Assembly (NCBI RefSeq): GCF_000002985.6
Contig: NC_003283.11
Span: 7,936,001-8,000,000 of the forward strand
Source: Caenorhabditis elegans
Lineage: Eukaryota > Nematoda > Chromadorea > Rhabditida > Rhabditidae
Reading direction: 5' to 3'
DNA length: 64,000 nt
Positions 35,301 through 47,417 of the stretch are shown here, piece after piece. The notes beneath the pieces are model-generated. The model was not told the origin of the DNA. It ran no database searches and worked only from the letters and a program-made list of their open reading frames with translations. Position 1 is the stretch's first letter, and every line of letters begins with the position of its first letter. Both the position numbers and the translations under genes were made by a program.

Positions 35301-37448
35301 GAAAAAGAGGGAAAATTGATTAGTGGTGTTATGAATGTGTGACCCTGTTATAAAATGAATATGACGATGCACTTTTCGATGCAATCTCCCTCTCTGCTCT
35401 TCACGTGTGCTCCAGACGAGAAAAAAAGGATGCAGAGGAGACAAGTGATAACAATGAATTTGTCTCAGTTGGATAACGGTGAGTGTTGTTGCCAGGTGAG
35501 CCAGAGTGCGTGAGTCTCTTACTTCAACCACCACCACTACCTCATCACACTGAAATGAAAGGGGGTTGGTTAGAGAGCTCCGCTAATCTCTTCTCGCCTT
35601 CTCTTCTTTCCAGAGCTTGAGAAGGTGTGGGAAGAGGGGACGAGAAAGAGAAAACGACGTAGACCCAATTGATATCCATATCTTGTTTTCTTTACTTGAC
35701 TCTCCACACTCTATAAAGACATCGTCTCGTTTGCCAGAAAGAAAATGGGCGGGACATTAGGCTTCTCTCCGTGTCCCTCGACTTCTAATCACTATACATT
35801 TTTTGGTGGATAAGAAGAGCTGCATGATCAATATAAGAAGCTTATCAGTTTGCATTGCTCTATTGAAAACTGAAGGATAGAGAGAGAGAGAGACTGGCCG
35901 GTCTGGAAAAATGATGAATAGACGGTTAATTAGGTGTTTGGAGATCAAACATGACCATGAAAAGCGCCGTAACGAAACGAAGGGACGAAAATATTGAAAA
36001 TTGGAAGAGTCTTGAAAAGAGCCACATAATTGGTAGTTGGAAAATTGTATATGTTGTTGTGAACGTAACATTTAAATATATATTCAAGGGGGTACTAGGT
36101 CTACAAAGATTAAATGTTGATCTCAGAACTTCAACTTTTACGAGAGAGCTGTGGTAGTTTTAGGTGTAAAACAGACAAATGAAAATTTCTCAGAAAAAAG
36201 ACAGGTATGTAATTTTTCTGCTGTAATTTATCTGTCAAACTTGTTCATCCTTGCAATAAATCTGATTTATAATTTTCAATGGATCTTTTTGGAAGCCTAT
36301 GCAGCTAGGGTTTTAAGCCCGTATTTGAAGTACATTAAGATGATGTCGTGAAAAAAAAGCGTTAAGAAATATACGCAATTTATTTTTTTATATATGTAGC
36401 CCCAAAACAAAACTCATTTTTGAGTTTGTATCACGACCCGGTTCATAAAGTCAAATTACACGGCAACGTGTAAGTCCGTAAATGCTGAACATATTTTCTG
36501 AAAGGAGAAACTCTGGAAATGTTCTCAGTGATTTGGTGAACAAATTTCCTTGCTTTATTTTAGAATATACAGTTTAATTTGAAATTTACAAGATCATACT
36601 GAAAACAAACACAATCTTCATTTCATCTATTCTAAAATGTTTTCACTTATCATTAAAAAAAATAGCTTAAAGCTCAAATACTCGATAAAATACTCGAATT
36701 TTTTCAAATGTAAAAATGATCAAAATCGATTGATTTTCTGCCAGACATCGTATAATTTATTTTAAAAAATGGGTCCGCAAACCTTCAAAACATTTTTTGA
36801 AAACTCACGGTTTCTGTTTTCAATATTTCAGATTTAGCTACGGTTCTACGTAGAAATTAGTATGATGAAAATTTGCCCTTATAAAAACTGTGGATCGCAC
36901 AAACTTGTTTCCATGTGAAAAAAAATTTTAAACTTATTTATAAAATTAAAATAAAAATTTCAAAAAGTTACATAGAAAAAAAAACAGTTGGAAAAACAGT
37001 GGAAAAAGATACTTACAATTAGAAGTAAAGCCCAAAAGTATTGAAGCAGGAAAAGTGTACGAATGTTGTGTGAGCTCATGAGAGTTGGGTAAATCAATGA
37101 CAAAAATAAAAACAATTAACAACAAAGGGAGAGTAATCACAACTTTTGAATTGAGGCCTGTATTTTTGAGTGGGAGAGAAAGAATATGGAAATGATTGTT
37201 TGATTATTTTTTGTTGCAGTTTGATTAGTGTAAAATGAGACACGAAACATGAAATCAAGAAATAATAGAAACATGAAATGTGAAAAATCAATAAGTTAAA
37301 CTTTGGTATTAAAGCTCGTAGAGGAAAAGTGAATTTTAGTGAGGAAGAAGCGTTTTTTTGTTTTGAATATTGAAAATTTTGAACATCACATGTATTGATA
37401 CAGGTAATTTTTAGATAAAGGAGGTTAGTAAGGAAGAAATATCACAGA
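29336..37448. other. Large gap between che-7 and let-413; candidate upstream exons only
   Basis: About 8 kb without a complete gene. Minus-strand exon-like pieces with good splice signals are 33164-33201, 32839-32904, a start exon at 31191-31269 (MSDTSKTSIKEAEAHYGGSS) and a signal-peptide-like start exon at 37017-37079 (MSSHNIRTLFLLQYFWALLL). A plus-strand 94-codon ORF with a hydrophobic N-terminus lies at 33321-33605. None makes a complete model alone. The gap also carries CT-rich and GA-rich tracts near 30.6, 35.2-35.9 kb and presumably regulatory DNA of che-7. Confidence 0.5.
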
Positions 37449-40400
37449 TTAGGAAGCATACACGGGAGTACTTGATGTCACGAACATGGTGCTGTCCGGA
37501 GAACCCGCATCAAAGTGGTTGAGCTGATGAGAACTGCCATTCAGGCTTGGCTCCTGAAGAAATGAATAAATTATTTCAGATGAACTAGAGGAAGTTTTAA
37601 ATAACATTATTTATCTCCTTTTTTGTTTTGAGTCTCAATCTAGACGAAACAAATTCGTTATGGTCAAAAAATAGAAATCAATTTTAGTAAGCTAAGTATA
37701 CTTTCGTCAGAGAAGAGTTGCCGATTGGTATTCCGATTGGTTGGACATTAAGAGCATAATTAAAATAAATTTATGTTTTCGATACTATCTGAAATTCACT
37801 TTTGAACCAAATAGGACAATTTGAGTGTGAAACCACTTGTTTTTTGTCATCAAAAATCCAAACTTTTGGCAGAGAATAAATATTTTTGAATTATTTTCAA
37901 ATTTTTAAATTTTGCCAGTGAATCACGAATGTCAAAAAAAAAACGTCTAATGTCTAGTTTTCAGCCAAAATCGGCCTCAATACTCACATGGCCTACTCAC
38001 AGATGTTCTCGAAACTGGCGATGGGGACCGCCTTAACACGACTAATTCTACCGTTTCTCGCTTTTTGATCGCCTCCATTGCATTATCCTGAGATGCGTTG
38101 ATCATGTTCACATCGTTAGCACGAATCAATTTGTCTCCTTCACGAAGACCACATCTGTATGCAGCACTTCCAGGTGTGACTTTGGTGACAAAAAGTCCTG
38201 AATCTCCGTTACTGTTCGGCGCCGGATCGTTCGAGGTTCCGCCAGCGAAGGAAAGTCCCAATCTACAAAAATTAAATAGGTTTTTTAATTTCGTTCATTT
38301 TTTCGATTGTTAGTTATTGTTTTATTAAGAACATTGATAAATCATTTTGTGTAACCTAGATGTATACTCATTCTTTCAATAAATTTATTTTACGATACAT
38401 TAGAAAATAAGAAAAAGGCTACTACTTTTTTAATGCTATAATTGTTTTTCATATTATAAATAATTAAAAAATGAACTACATATATAATTCCCTTCTTTTT
38501 AATCTGGACAGCTCAAAAATTAACAAAAGATAAAAAAATACCGTGTTTCCTCTATTTGTCTTGTAACCTAACGTACCAATCAAAAGTAAGTTTTGTAGCT
38601 TCTAATATTTTTTCTATGAAATGTTGAAAACTTTGCCGTTTTCAGGGTCGAAAAAACTTAGACACATCCAAGGCGTCAAGAAATTTATGGAAAAGTATGC
38701 GTTAAATTCTAAAGGGCTCCTAGATTGATTTTTTCCAAAGCTGCATTCGAAAATTAGTATGGTGTCCCTACAAATAAAATTAAAATTGTCTCGCATGCAA
38801 TACTATTAGGTCTCTATTTTTGCAATACTATATACGTAATATATGCATGATCAGCCCATTTATTCAATTTTTGGTTTCAGATATTTTTAGAGTTTTGAAT
38901 ATAGTGGTAGAAATTCAACTTACTTTCCAGTGTCGTCTTTTTGGATTCTGATTGTGTGCATGTTTTGAGTGCCTGCGGCAAGATTTGACAAACTTGACAA
39001 GGAGGTTGCCATTCGTTCTTCTCGTTCTGGTGACAATGTTGCTTCACGGACACCGTTTTGAGCTCTGAAAAATTCAAAAATTAAAAATGGCAATCATCAG
39101 TTACATATATTTACAACATCAAATGCGTTCTTTAGTTCAGTATTGTTCTAAAACAAAAAAGTTCCATGCTAAACTGATTTTAGCTATATTTTAGCTATAG
39201 TTTTAGCTATCAATTAGATCTAGCCTACATTGAGGCTTCCACGTAGGCACAAAATGTCTACTTGCCTGCGGTAACGCTTTTTACGGTTTTTCGAAAGGCA
39301 TGTAATTTTGTACCTACATTTAAGGCTCACAGTATACCAAAGGATTGAAACATAAGGAAAATAAACATGCAATATGTGGATAGAAACAAAGGGGCAACAA
39401 AACACACTCACGAAGCAGGAGCGTCAATGAACCTTATATCAGCTAAATCTCTATTAATTGAATTGCTAGATTCTCCGAATGATGAAGTTGATGTTCTGTG
39501 ATTTGAAACCAAAGATAATTGCCGTGGTTGATCAATTTCATGAGGAAGCATATGACCATCAATTGATCCTTTCTTATGCTTTGGTGTCTTTGGATGTGGT
39601 GTATTATGCCGTTCAAAGTTTCCGAGATGAATTTCAGCTTCTTTGTTTTCTTCAAAGGTGGTATCTGCTTGATCATGGAAATGAACTTTCGGTCCACCAA
39701 GAAATGCTCCTCTATCAGTATTATGCTGTGCACTTCCACTTCGTCCTTCACCGTCAATTGCATCAACTTGTGGCAGTAAATAGCACGTGACCACCTTGAT
39801 TCCTTTCCGATCATCCCGTGTTTCAGAAAGTTTCAGAATTGACTGTGTCTGATTTTCACTAAGCCAGAGAGCTTGAAGCTTATAAAGAACTTTTACGGTG
39901 AATGGAAGGTGAGGTAACTTGTTGGACGCAACATCCAGTACAGTCAAATTTTCGCACTTTCCTATTGTCATTGGGAGCTCAGTGAGAATGTTCTGTCGGA
40001 GGGAGAGGACGGTTAAAGATTTACAATTTCCAATCTGAACAAAAAAGCAATTGATAATTTCAAATCAGATATGAAAAGCTAACCGTATCTGGAATATCAC
40101 TGAGGTTGTTGCAGTCTACGTTGAGTGTTGTTAGTTGTCTTAAATCGCCGATCGTGTCAGGGAGGTCCTGAAAACGAAAAATTGAAAAAAAATTGAATTT
40201 TTGAATTTTAATTTTTGCAGAATTTTTAAAGTTTTTTGCACTCTCCGAATCAATAGTCCAGTTCTGCCAAGAAAAGCATTCCTTGAAACTAACATATTAT
40301 TTTTTCAACGGTAAACTTATTAAATCTGTATATCGTTTTTCATGAAATTTCATTAGCTTTTGAAACAAAATCAAAAAAAATTCACTCACCGTTAAGAAAT

Positions 40401-41628
40401 TTTGTCCCAAATACAACTCCGTCAACGATTGACATTTTCCAATTTCAGATGTTAGATTGTGCAGACTATTTCGATCAGCTTTCAGCATTTGAAGTCTTTT
40501 AAGCTCTCCAAATGAACTAGGCAATTCGATTATCTCATTTATAGAAATATTCAAGTCTGTGAGATTTGGCATTCTGCCAAGATTTTCAGGTAGTCGAATA
40601 ATTTGGTTTTCTGATACATCTGAAATCTTTTTTCAAATTTTCAAAAATTACAGTTCTTTGTCTATAAAATCTCACCTAATTGATCGAGCATTCTACAGCC
40701 AGAGATACTATCAGGAAGGCTTGTTAGACTGTTTATGTCGACATAAAACTCTCGTAGACTTGTGAGTTTTCCTATTTCAGCCGGCAGTGCTTCAAGTTCA
40801 TTTTGTCCAAGATCGAGCTCTTCAAGTTTTCTCAATTCCACAATCGACAGAGGAATTGTTCGGAGAAGATTGTCTCGAGCTTCGAGAACTCGCAGATTCG
40901 TCAGAGATCCAATGTTAGATGGTAGGAGTGTCAGACTTGTCTCGTTTAAAGACAGAATAGTGATTGATGAGCATTCGCATATAGTTTCAGGTAATCTGAA
41001 GTCAAAAAATGTTTGAAAATTATTGAATAATACAAATACTTACCTTGTGAACGGATTACTGCTCAAGTTCAGCGTTGTGAGCAATTTACAATTTTGCATG
41101 GTATCTGGTAGTTTTGCGATGCTATTTCTATTCAAGTTCAGCTCAATAAGTTGAGTTAGATTTCCAATTTCTGCGGGTAAAACTGCCAACTCGTTATCGG
41201 AAACATCGAGAATTCGAAGATGTCGAAGAGAGAATAGGCGATGGTCTAACTCCTTGATGTTATTCATTGTTAGATTCAGATCTTCGAGTTTGCGAAACCT
41301 GAATATGGAAATGTATTGAAAGTTTTTACAACAGTATCGCATGGAAAATGGTATTATATTCTCAATTTTTATACTAAAAAAATTAAACTTTGGAAAACGT
41401 TTTTTCATGTTTCTAGTTGATTCCAAATTACGAATTTTAATTTTAGTCACTAGTTGGATTCAGAAAATTGTTAATTCTTATAAGTATTTTCTAACATAAG
41501 AATTTTTCCACATTTGTATAATCTCACCTAAAAATGTCTGACGGTATTGCCTGTAGATTCGACTGGCTCCTATCAATCGAATCCACCTGACGTTGGCACG
41601 CCATCGGCAGGCAGAAGAAAGCCGGCAT
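37449..41628 (-). CDS. let-413: LAP-family polarity protein LET-413 (Scribble/Erbin-like)
   Basis: Basolateral scaffold protein needed for epithelial polarity and junction assembly in C. elegans. Nine exons: 41528-41628, 41044-41298, 40676-40995, 40390-40619, 40084-40167, 39412-40034, 38924-39064, 38001-38262, 37449-37553; all phases match; about 706 aa. The N-terminus MPAFFCLPMACQRQVDSIDR is followed by about 16 leucine-rich repeats of the LxxLxLxxNxLxxLPxxIG type to about residue 390. A Ser/His-rich linker follows with TTFEENKEAEIHL and HPKTPKHKK. One PDZ domain lies at about residues 577-665, with HTIRIQKDD, the carboxylate-binding loop LGLSF and GLREGDKLIRAN. It ends SSTPVYAS. LAP1-type architecture with a single PDZ, as in Erbin. 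Reading past the exon 8 donor gives an alternative short tail (VSRPCEY) if the last intron is retained. Confidence 0.95.
38535..38840. repeat. Dispersed repeat fragment in let-413 intron
   Basis: Begins taccgtgtttcctctatttg and ends near caatactattaggtctctat. It is a diverged member of the ACCGTATTTCCTCTATTAGTCTTG repeat family also seen at 13.9 kb. Confidence 0.45.
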
Positions 41629-44600
41629 TGTGGCGATATATGAAGTTGATCGTGAAGTGTTTCAACAAGTGTGGGACCCTTTTGACTGGCTCGTGGTGTT
41701 GCTCCGTCCGTTGTCCACACCGTGTAGCCGTTGTTGCTGCTTCTGCTTCTGCCACACGGTTAATCTACTCGTGTCTGCAATGAAAATCTGCTTCAATCTC
41801 TTTTTTTCGCTTCCTTCTCTTTTCTCCATCTTCTGCTTCTTCTTCTCCTCCTCCTACTTTCAGTACGTGTGAGCCGGGAGCTCTCGAAAAAAAAGAGGAG
41901 AAGATGAAAAAAGACATGTGGGGAGTTTATAGAGAGACGATAGAATAGGGAAGGGGAAAGGGAGAAGCTCGTCTCGCACCCACCACAAGAAGGAATAGAA
42001 ATAGAATGAGAAATAAATATGGGGAGTGAATCGGAGAAATCTAGGCGTTGTCACGCAATATATCTGAAAACGATAAAAGGAAGAAGACCCCACAAAACTG
42101 GAAAGTGCTCAGGAAAAGATCAGTCTCGATTGGCAAAACAAGGAGCACCGCCAAAGAAGAACGCTGTAGGTGAGGTGGCACACAAAGAGACGACAATATT
42201 TTTATCAAACAAAAGGGAGCGATGCGGTGAATCAGCATGCTATCGATTAGGCGTAGGTGACACCGCAAGGGCAAGGAGAGATTGATAAGGAGTATTGGAG
42301 TGTGGGAAGATGCGAGGCACAGAAGGAACAATATGCAATTTGGAAGTGGGAATATTATTGCACTAAGTATTTCAATGAAAGCCAAGAGAGTTTCTTGAAG
42401 TTTTAAAATATGAAGAAAATAAAATAATTTGTAGAGACAAGTTTATGCTTAGTTCAAATTTTAACTATGATTGGAATTTTTAAACAAGTTAAGTTCCACA
42501 AATAAAACATTGGAAAGCTTGCTCCTAAATTAGTACGCATGTCAGAAACAGAAGACATTCTTCTCAACCAGGAAATAAAGACGAAAATTTGTTTAACTCT
42601 TTTTCAAAAATTATGTTTGCTTATGGAATTCTTCATAGGCATGTATGTATATACATATGTATTTTTTCAAACCATATTCAGAGAAAAGTCGTGGTTTTTT
42701 ATTATTTGCAAACGGGCACACACAATCATCAAAAACTAGGTGGAGAGGACATGAGTGAATTGAAATGCAAATTTCCATCTCGACGTGTCACCGCACAAAA
42801 CAATAAACTCTTTCACTTCATTTGGAGCGAACGATGCGGCAGAAAATCGATAGAGAAGGTCTACCCCATCTCGTCGCGCACCTCCGCACACTCATACTCA
42901 CAACACACACAAACAGTCTTTTCTATGCCGGTCTACCAACCGTGTTACTGTACGCTTATGCGCACTCACAGTAGTAAGAGTGAGGACGAAATAGAGATAG
43001 AGAGAAAGAGAACGAAGGACGCGTAGAGATAAAGGTATGCAATGGGAATGGTTGGAGCGAGATGAGGAAGGTATGGAGGACATACACACAGTGAGGGACA
43101 CGTATACACATTCGGGAGAGTGAGGTTGTACGGGTCCAACACAAAAGGTTTCGGGTCCTATGGCAAACAGCCAAAACAACCTTGCAGGTGTTATGAACGG
43201 CAAGGTTTCCCGGTGAACAGAGTCAGATGGGTGTTTCCTAATAAACCGTTATGACAGATTATGACCCTATAAATAAATTATCAGATGGTTTACGTCAATG
43301 AAACAATTTAATATACAAGCTAGGAACGATTTTAAAAAAAGTAAAAAGTAAGTTCAATGCAAAAAGCAGAAAACCATGATTTGGGCGGAGTCTATTTGAA
43401 AAGTTTGCATGTGTTTTGTGACTTTGTTCCTATTCAATCTTGGTTTTCAGACTCAATATTTAAATGCCCAAAGTATTACTCTAAAAGCAGAAAATAGGCC
43501 ACGCCCATATCTTGGCTTCTGTATTTTTTTGCACAGAATTTTCAGGTATTTCTTGGAATATTTTTCCTAATACTCTACTTTGACAGCTTATATATCGGTT
43601 AAAAAATATTCAACAGCCAAATTATTGAAAAATATCTTGCGCGTACTTTGTCAGTTGGCAATTTTTTTTTGAAACCAGAGAGAGCCATGATAAAAGCTGT
43701 CAAAGTGAATCAAAGAGGTGCAAGTCTAATAGGGAAAATACGGTATATTCATTTTTAAAGTAAACTAGAATCAAAAATACTTAAACACAGAAATTTCAAT
43801 GAAACCTTTGATTTTTTGATAAATATACCAAAATGGCAGTTTTATAGATACTTGTACGCAGAATCCAGGACGTACCTGGCAAAACAAACGTAATTTTATT
43901 GTGCGGGAAGCCTAACCACCTCCGGACACGGTATGGGTAAATGACGTATGCTGTGTGCGCGACCGCATAATGATATTCGTTCTTTTCAACAATGTCCACT
44001 ATGTTTGTATCTATAGATGATGGTCAGTTTCATTTGCCATTTCCATCATGATTGACTGATAATAGAATGTAATGAACTGCTTTATTACTGACAGTTTCCG
44101 TAGAGGACTTGTGAGAAACGAAAAAGAAATAAAATTGAGATTGCCAATGTGAGAAAATGATGAATGAATGCATATCTTTCTCAGCGGATTCCGAGAAAAA
44201 ATTGGAAAAGAATATCTATACTAATTAGGGTTCTGCAAGCGATCAACTCTAATAGAATGCATCTCACTATGAGGCAACTAGCAGATGGAAATTTAAATAT
44301 TTTTTTAGAAATTAGGATAAACTGTGGGAAAATCTTATGCTGACTTTGAGAGATTAAAAAGTGAATGTGGTTTGAAGAAAAAAAAAACATAAATTTTGGA
44401 GGCTGCTGTGCTGCTACCAAGGCGTCAAAATCACACACAAAAAATATTTTTTATCCTTCATCATCATCAACATGATGTCTTCTCGAGTCACTTCAGTTTT
44501 GTGAGCCCCTTGCCGGTCCAAACACGTGAGGATTAGACGGACAAGCAGAAAAAGAGTGGCCGCTTCTTCTTTTTCTCAGTTTTCTTCTTTTTTTTCTTCT

Positions 44601-44995
44601 TGAGCTTCGTGTTCTTCTCCGGATTTGCACTTCCTTTTCAATTTTTCCCTCTCCGTCTCATCGTCTGTCTGCCTATTCAAAGTGAGGGGAATGTTGATAA
44701 GTTTTGTGGTTGTCGGAACGATTAGTGGTGGTCGCATCGGAAATAAATAGCAGAAGAGAAAAGAGGAGAAAATTGGATTTCCGGTGAGATATTAGAGGTT
44801 CTGTTTGGCAAAAAAAAAGGTAAAAACAAGACTAGATTTGGAAGATCCAAGTGCTGGATGGAGTTAATTGAAACGAGAATCAGTAGCTATCCTTAACGAT
44901 ATTAATGCCAGAGAGAAAGGAAAAATCTTTTAATAGATAGCACAATTACATAGGTAAAAGGAATACCCTATCATCTTTTCACTTGAAACATTATT
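41629..44995. other. Intergenic region upstream of let-413, no gene seen
   Basis: About 3.4 kb between the divergent starts of let-413 and the DMAC1-like gene. It carries CT/GA-rich tracts (41800-42000, 42950-43080, 44560-44680) and a dispersed-repeat copy. Open frames are low-complexity or unsupported. Confidence 0.5.
43555..43745. repeat. Dispersed repeat fragment (ACCGTATTTTCCCTATTAGACTTG type)
   Basis: Ends in gtgcaagtctaatagggaaaatacggta, the same terminal motif as the 13.9 kb repeat. The left part (aatactctactttgacagct ... agctgtcaaagtgaat) forms an inverted repeat. Confidence 0.5.
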
Positions 44996-45907
44996 ATGAT
45001 TTGCCTTTCCGCGAGAAGAACAGCGGCGGTTCAATGGAGCGCGCCTGCACTCTTTCGAAAAATTGAGGTTTTTTTGTGGAATTTTTCTTTTTGAATTTTG
45101 GATTTGCATAAGATTTGCAGAAAATTTTCATTTATAAATAAATATTGCGGACGAAAACCATTCCAGGCGTGAAACTTTTTCAAAAAATAATACATGCGCC
45201 TTTGAAGGAGTACTGTACTTTTTTCTTTTAATTAAAAAAAAATGTTTTTCTGTTTCCTACTTATTTTAAATACAATTTTATTCTGAAATGTCTAGCGAAA
45301 ACCTAATAAATAAATAAATCGACGAAAACTAAGAAGATTTTTTTAAAACCAATAGGTACAATTTTTTCCTCGAAAATTTCATTTTCTTTCAAAAGTGAGT
45401 CAGAAAAACCATAAATTCTGCATTACGAAATTTGAGACAAAAGTCATTTGAGACTCTGAATTCAAAACGCATTTCGAACTGAACTGTGTCTTTAATTTTT
45501 CAAATTTTATTCTCATGTAATTTTCATCAAATCCTTTATTTTTCAGCTGGCTTCTTCATCTTCTCAACCAGCTGCCGAACAGGACTGTGTTTCGTGTAAG
45601 ATCATCGGAACGGCCAGGTAATTCACCTAGAATTTGCACAATTGTTTAAGCTTCATACTTGTAATTTTAGTCTATTCGGCATCGGTTGCTACATAATTTT
45701 TGCCACAAGACCAATCGGATACTATGCAACAAGGCCTGTAACTCGACAAATAATTCGATCCTTATCAGCAGGTAATATTTCTTGTTTTAATGATCACGAC
45801 CAGGTTAAATTGATCTTATTTCAGTTCCATTCTACGCATCAATCGCTCGATTCTTCTATCTACCGCCATTCGAATCAATCGATCCAACGAAAGATGTCAA
45901 ACATTAA
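44996..45907 (+). CDS. DMAC1/TMEM261-like (DUF4536) mitochondrial protein
   Basis: Predicted homologue of distal membrane-arm assembly component 1, a small mitochondrial inner-membrane protein that helps assemble complex I. Exons: 44996-45067, 45547-45617, 45671-45771, 45825-45907; phases 0, 2, 1; 108 aa, close to the human protein's size. Exon 1 (MICLSARRTAAVQWSAPALF) is Arg-rich without acidic residues, like a mitochondrial presequence; its donor ATTGAG/GTTTTT is acceptable. The conserved core DCVSCKIIGTASLFGIGCYI matches the CxxC plus glycine-rich TM pattern of DUF4536. It is followed by a short TM and a tail ending FESIDPTKDVKH. The gluconokinase starts 80 bp after this stop, with AATAAA and a TTTCAG acceptor in between, so the two are likely one operon. 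Confidence 0.75.
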
Positions 45908-45986
45908 TGTAATTTTTTGTTGAATTTTTACTTGTTTTACGTAATAAATGTTGTTTAAGTAGATTCAATTTCAGACAATATACATA
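45908..45986 (+). promoter_or_regulatory. Operon-type intercistronic region
   Basis: 79 bp between two plus-strand genes, containing AATAAA at about 45942 and a consensus acceptor TTTCAG at about 45969-45974, 12 nt before the next ATG. This is the usual layout for 3'-end formation followed by SL2 trans-splicing in C. elegans operons. Confidence 0.6.
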
Positions 45987-46637
45987 ATGGGTGTCAGTGG
46001 ATGCGGTAAAAGTACTGTTGGAAAAGCTCTTTCTGAGAAGCTCAGACGGCCATTCAAAGATGGTGATACTTTCCATTCACCTGAAAATGTAGAGAAAATG
46101 AAAGCCGGCACACCACTGAATGATTCTGATAGACTTCCATGGCTTCAAGCTATTAACAACTACGCAAGACTCAATCAAGGATACGTTATCGCTTGTTCTG
46201 CGCTTAAAAGACGTTATAGATCCATTCTTTGTGAACATCTTCCCAATGGAGCCAGCGGAAGAGCTGTTTTCATTCTGTTGAATTTAAAAAGGCAAGTAAT
46301 GTTCAGCGCGCAAAAAAATGTGGTGAAAGAAATGGGCAGAAAAGTGAAAATGGACAACAAACAACTCAAATTCGCACTCGCTTCCGTCCGCTCGTTTTCC
46401 CACTTTCACACATTTTCACGCATTCATCGTTTCATTTTTTGCAGGGAAGTTCTTCAGCAACGCGTGAATTCCCGTCCCGGACACTTCATGCCATCTACTT
46501 TACTTGATAGTCAGCTGGCTACACTTGAACTTCCGAGTCCCGATGAATCAAATATCGTCACTGTTGATGCGAATAGTGAAAATGTGGATCAAATTGTTGA
46601 TACAATTGTAAAGACTCTGGCATTGATTTGTGAATGA
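45987..46637 (+). CDS. Gluconokinase (6-phosphogluconate-forming)
   Basis: Phosphorylates D-gluconate with ATP to 6-phosphogluconate, feeding the pentose phosphate pathway; cytosolic. Two exons, 45987-46291 and 46445-46637, giving 165 aa, near the family's usual 165-185. The P-loop GVSGCGKST is at residues 2-10. DGDTFHSPENVEKMKAGTPL is the family's substrate/lid motif. DRLPWLQ and ACSALKRRYR follow, then the GHFMPSTLLDSQLATLE signature. The 153-nt intron uses a GC donor with ideal context (AAG/GCAAGT) and has no in-frame stop, so retention would insert 51 residues. It is second gene of a probable operon behind the DMAC1-like gene. It converges with the NAA20 gene 111 bp away. Confidence 0.92.
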   Translation: MGVSGCGKSTVGKALSEKLRRPFKDGDTFHSPENVEKMKAGTPLNDSDRLPWLQAINNYARLNQGYVIACSALKRRYRSILCEHLPNGASGRAVFILLNLKRQVMFSAQKNVVKEMGRKVKMDNKQLKFALASVRSFSHFHTFSRIHRFIFCREVLQQRVNSRPGHFMPSTLLDSQLATLELPSPDESNIVTVDANSENVDQIVDTIVKTLALICE

Positions 46638-46748
46638 TTCTAGAAATCTAAATAATATAAATAAATTTAATAATTTGTCATAACTGACAAGACAACCAAC
46701 ACAATAAACATTAAACAATAAATAAATACTAAACAAAACAATCTAAAA

Positions 46749-47417
46749 TTAATCCACGTCTCTACTGTGCACGAGATAATTCAAAGGAACCATCGCTTTC
46801 TTTTCAGGATCGCGAGAAAGCGACTTCCGCATATCAAAAGCATCTTCGTCCCTATCTCCAGTGTAGTATCCAATAATTTGCCGGTAGACGACATATCCAA
46901 GCTTCTTATACAATTCGATGGCGATCTTGTTCGAAACACGAACAAACAGATCGACGAAATATGCTCTACGACTGAAAATTCTTAGATTTTAATAAAATAT
47001 TAATTTGCCATCACTTACGCTTCAGAAGTACGTTCCAAGAACTCCATCATGTAGGCGGCTAGTCCCAATCGACGAAAATTTGGAGCCACAGAGAGAGCAG
47101 TTACATGTCCGTGCCAATTGGTGTCGCGTCCTTCGATTTTTCCCATGACTGAAAAATTAAACTATTTCACATTTATGTTTCATTTATTTTCAAACAAACC
47201 ATAGGCCATAATTTCCCCGTTTGGATGTTCAGCAACTTGGTAATACTCCGGATAGTTCATCATATAGTGCAGGTAAAATTGGAAGCCATACTGCAAAAAT
47301 AAATATATTTAAATTTTTTTTATTTACTGAGCAATTTACCGTTTCAGTGTTGATATCCAAGTTCACGTTATTGAACTTGAACATATCCATAACGTCGAAT
47401 GGCCGGAGAGTTGTCAT
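46749..47417 (-). CDS. NAA20, catalytic subunit of N-terminal acetyltransferase NatB
   Basis: GNAT-fold acetyltransferase that acetylates nascent proteins starting Met-Asp, Met-Glu, Met-Asn or Met-Gln, at the ribosome with NAA25. Exons: 47340-47417, 47200-47290, 47019-47148, 46749-46971; phases 0, 1, 2; 173 aa versus about 178 in human. The start MTTLRPFDVMDMFKFNNVNL is nearly the same as in vertebrate NAA20. YYQVAEHPNGEIMAYVMGKI, WHGHVTALSVAPNFRRLGLA (acetyl-CoA loop RRLGLA) and YFVDLFVRVSNKIAIELYKK follow. DEDAFDMRKSLSRDPEKK is the conserved C-terminal motif. The identification is strong from these motifs alone. Confidence 0.96.

Noticed and set aside
35154-35537. 127-codon minus-strand frame starting MVVVEVRDSRTLAHLATTLT
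   Set aside because: Lies in CT/GA-rich intergenic DNA, has no splice partners and no recognisable domain; likely chance.
39443-39814. Alternative-frame ORFs on both strands across the large let-413 exon
   Set aside because: Shadow frames of a long coding exon; the let-413 frame carries the leucine-rich repeats.
42589-43026. 145-codon plus-strand frame and opposing frames around 42.9-43.2 kb
   Set aside because: Low-complexity, mutually overlapping on both strands, no domain; upstream region of let-413.
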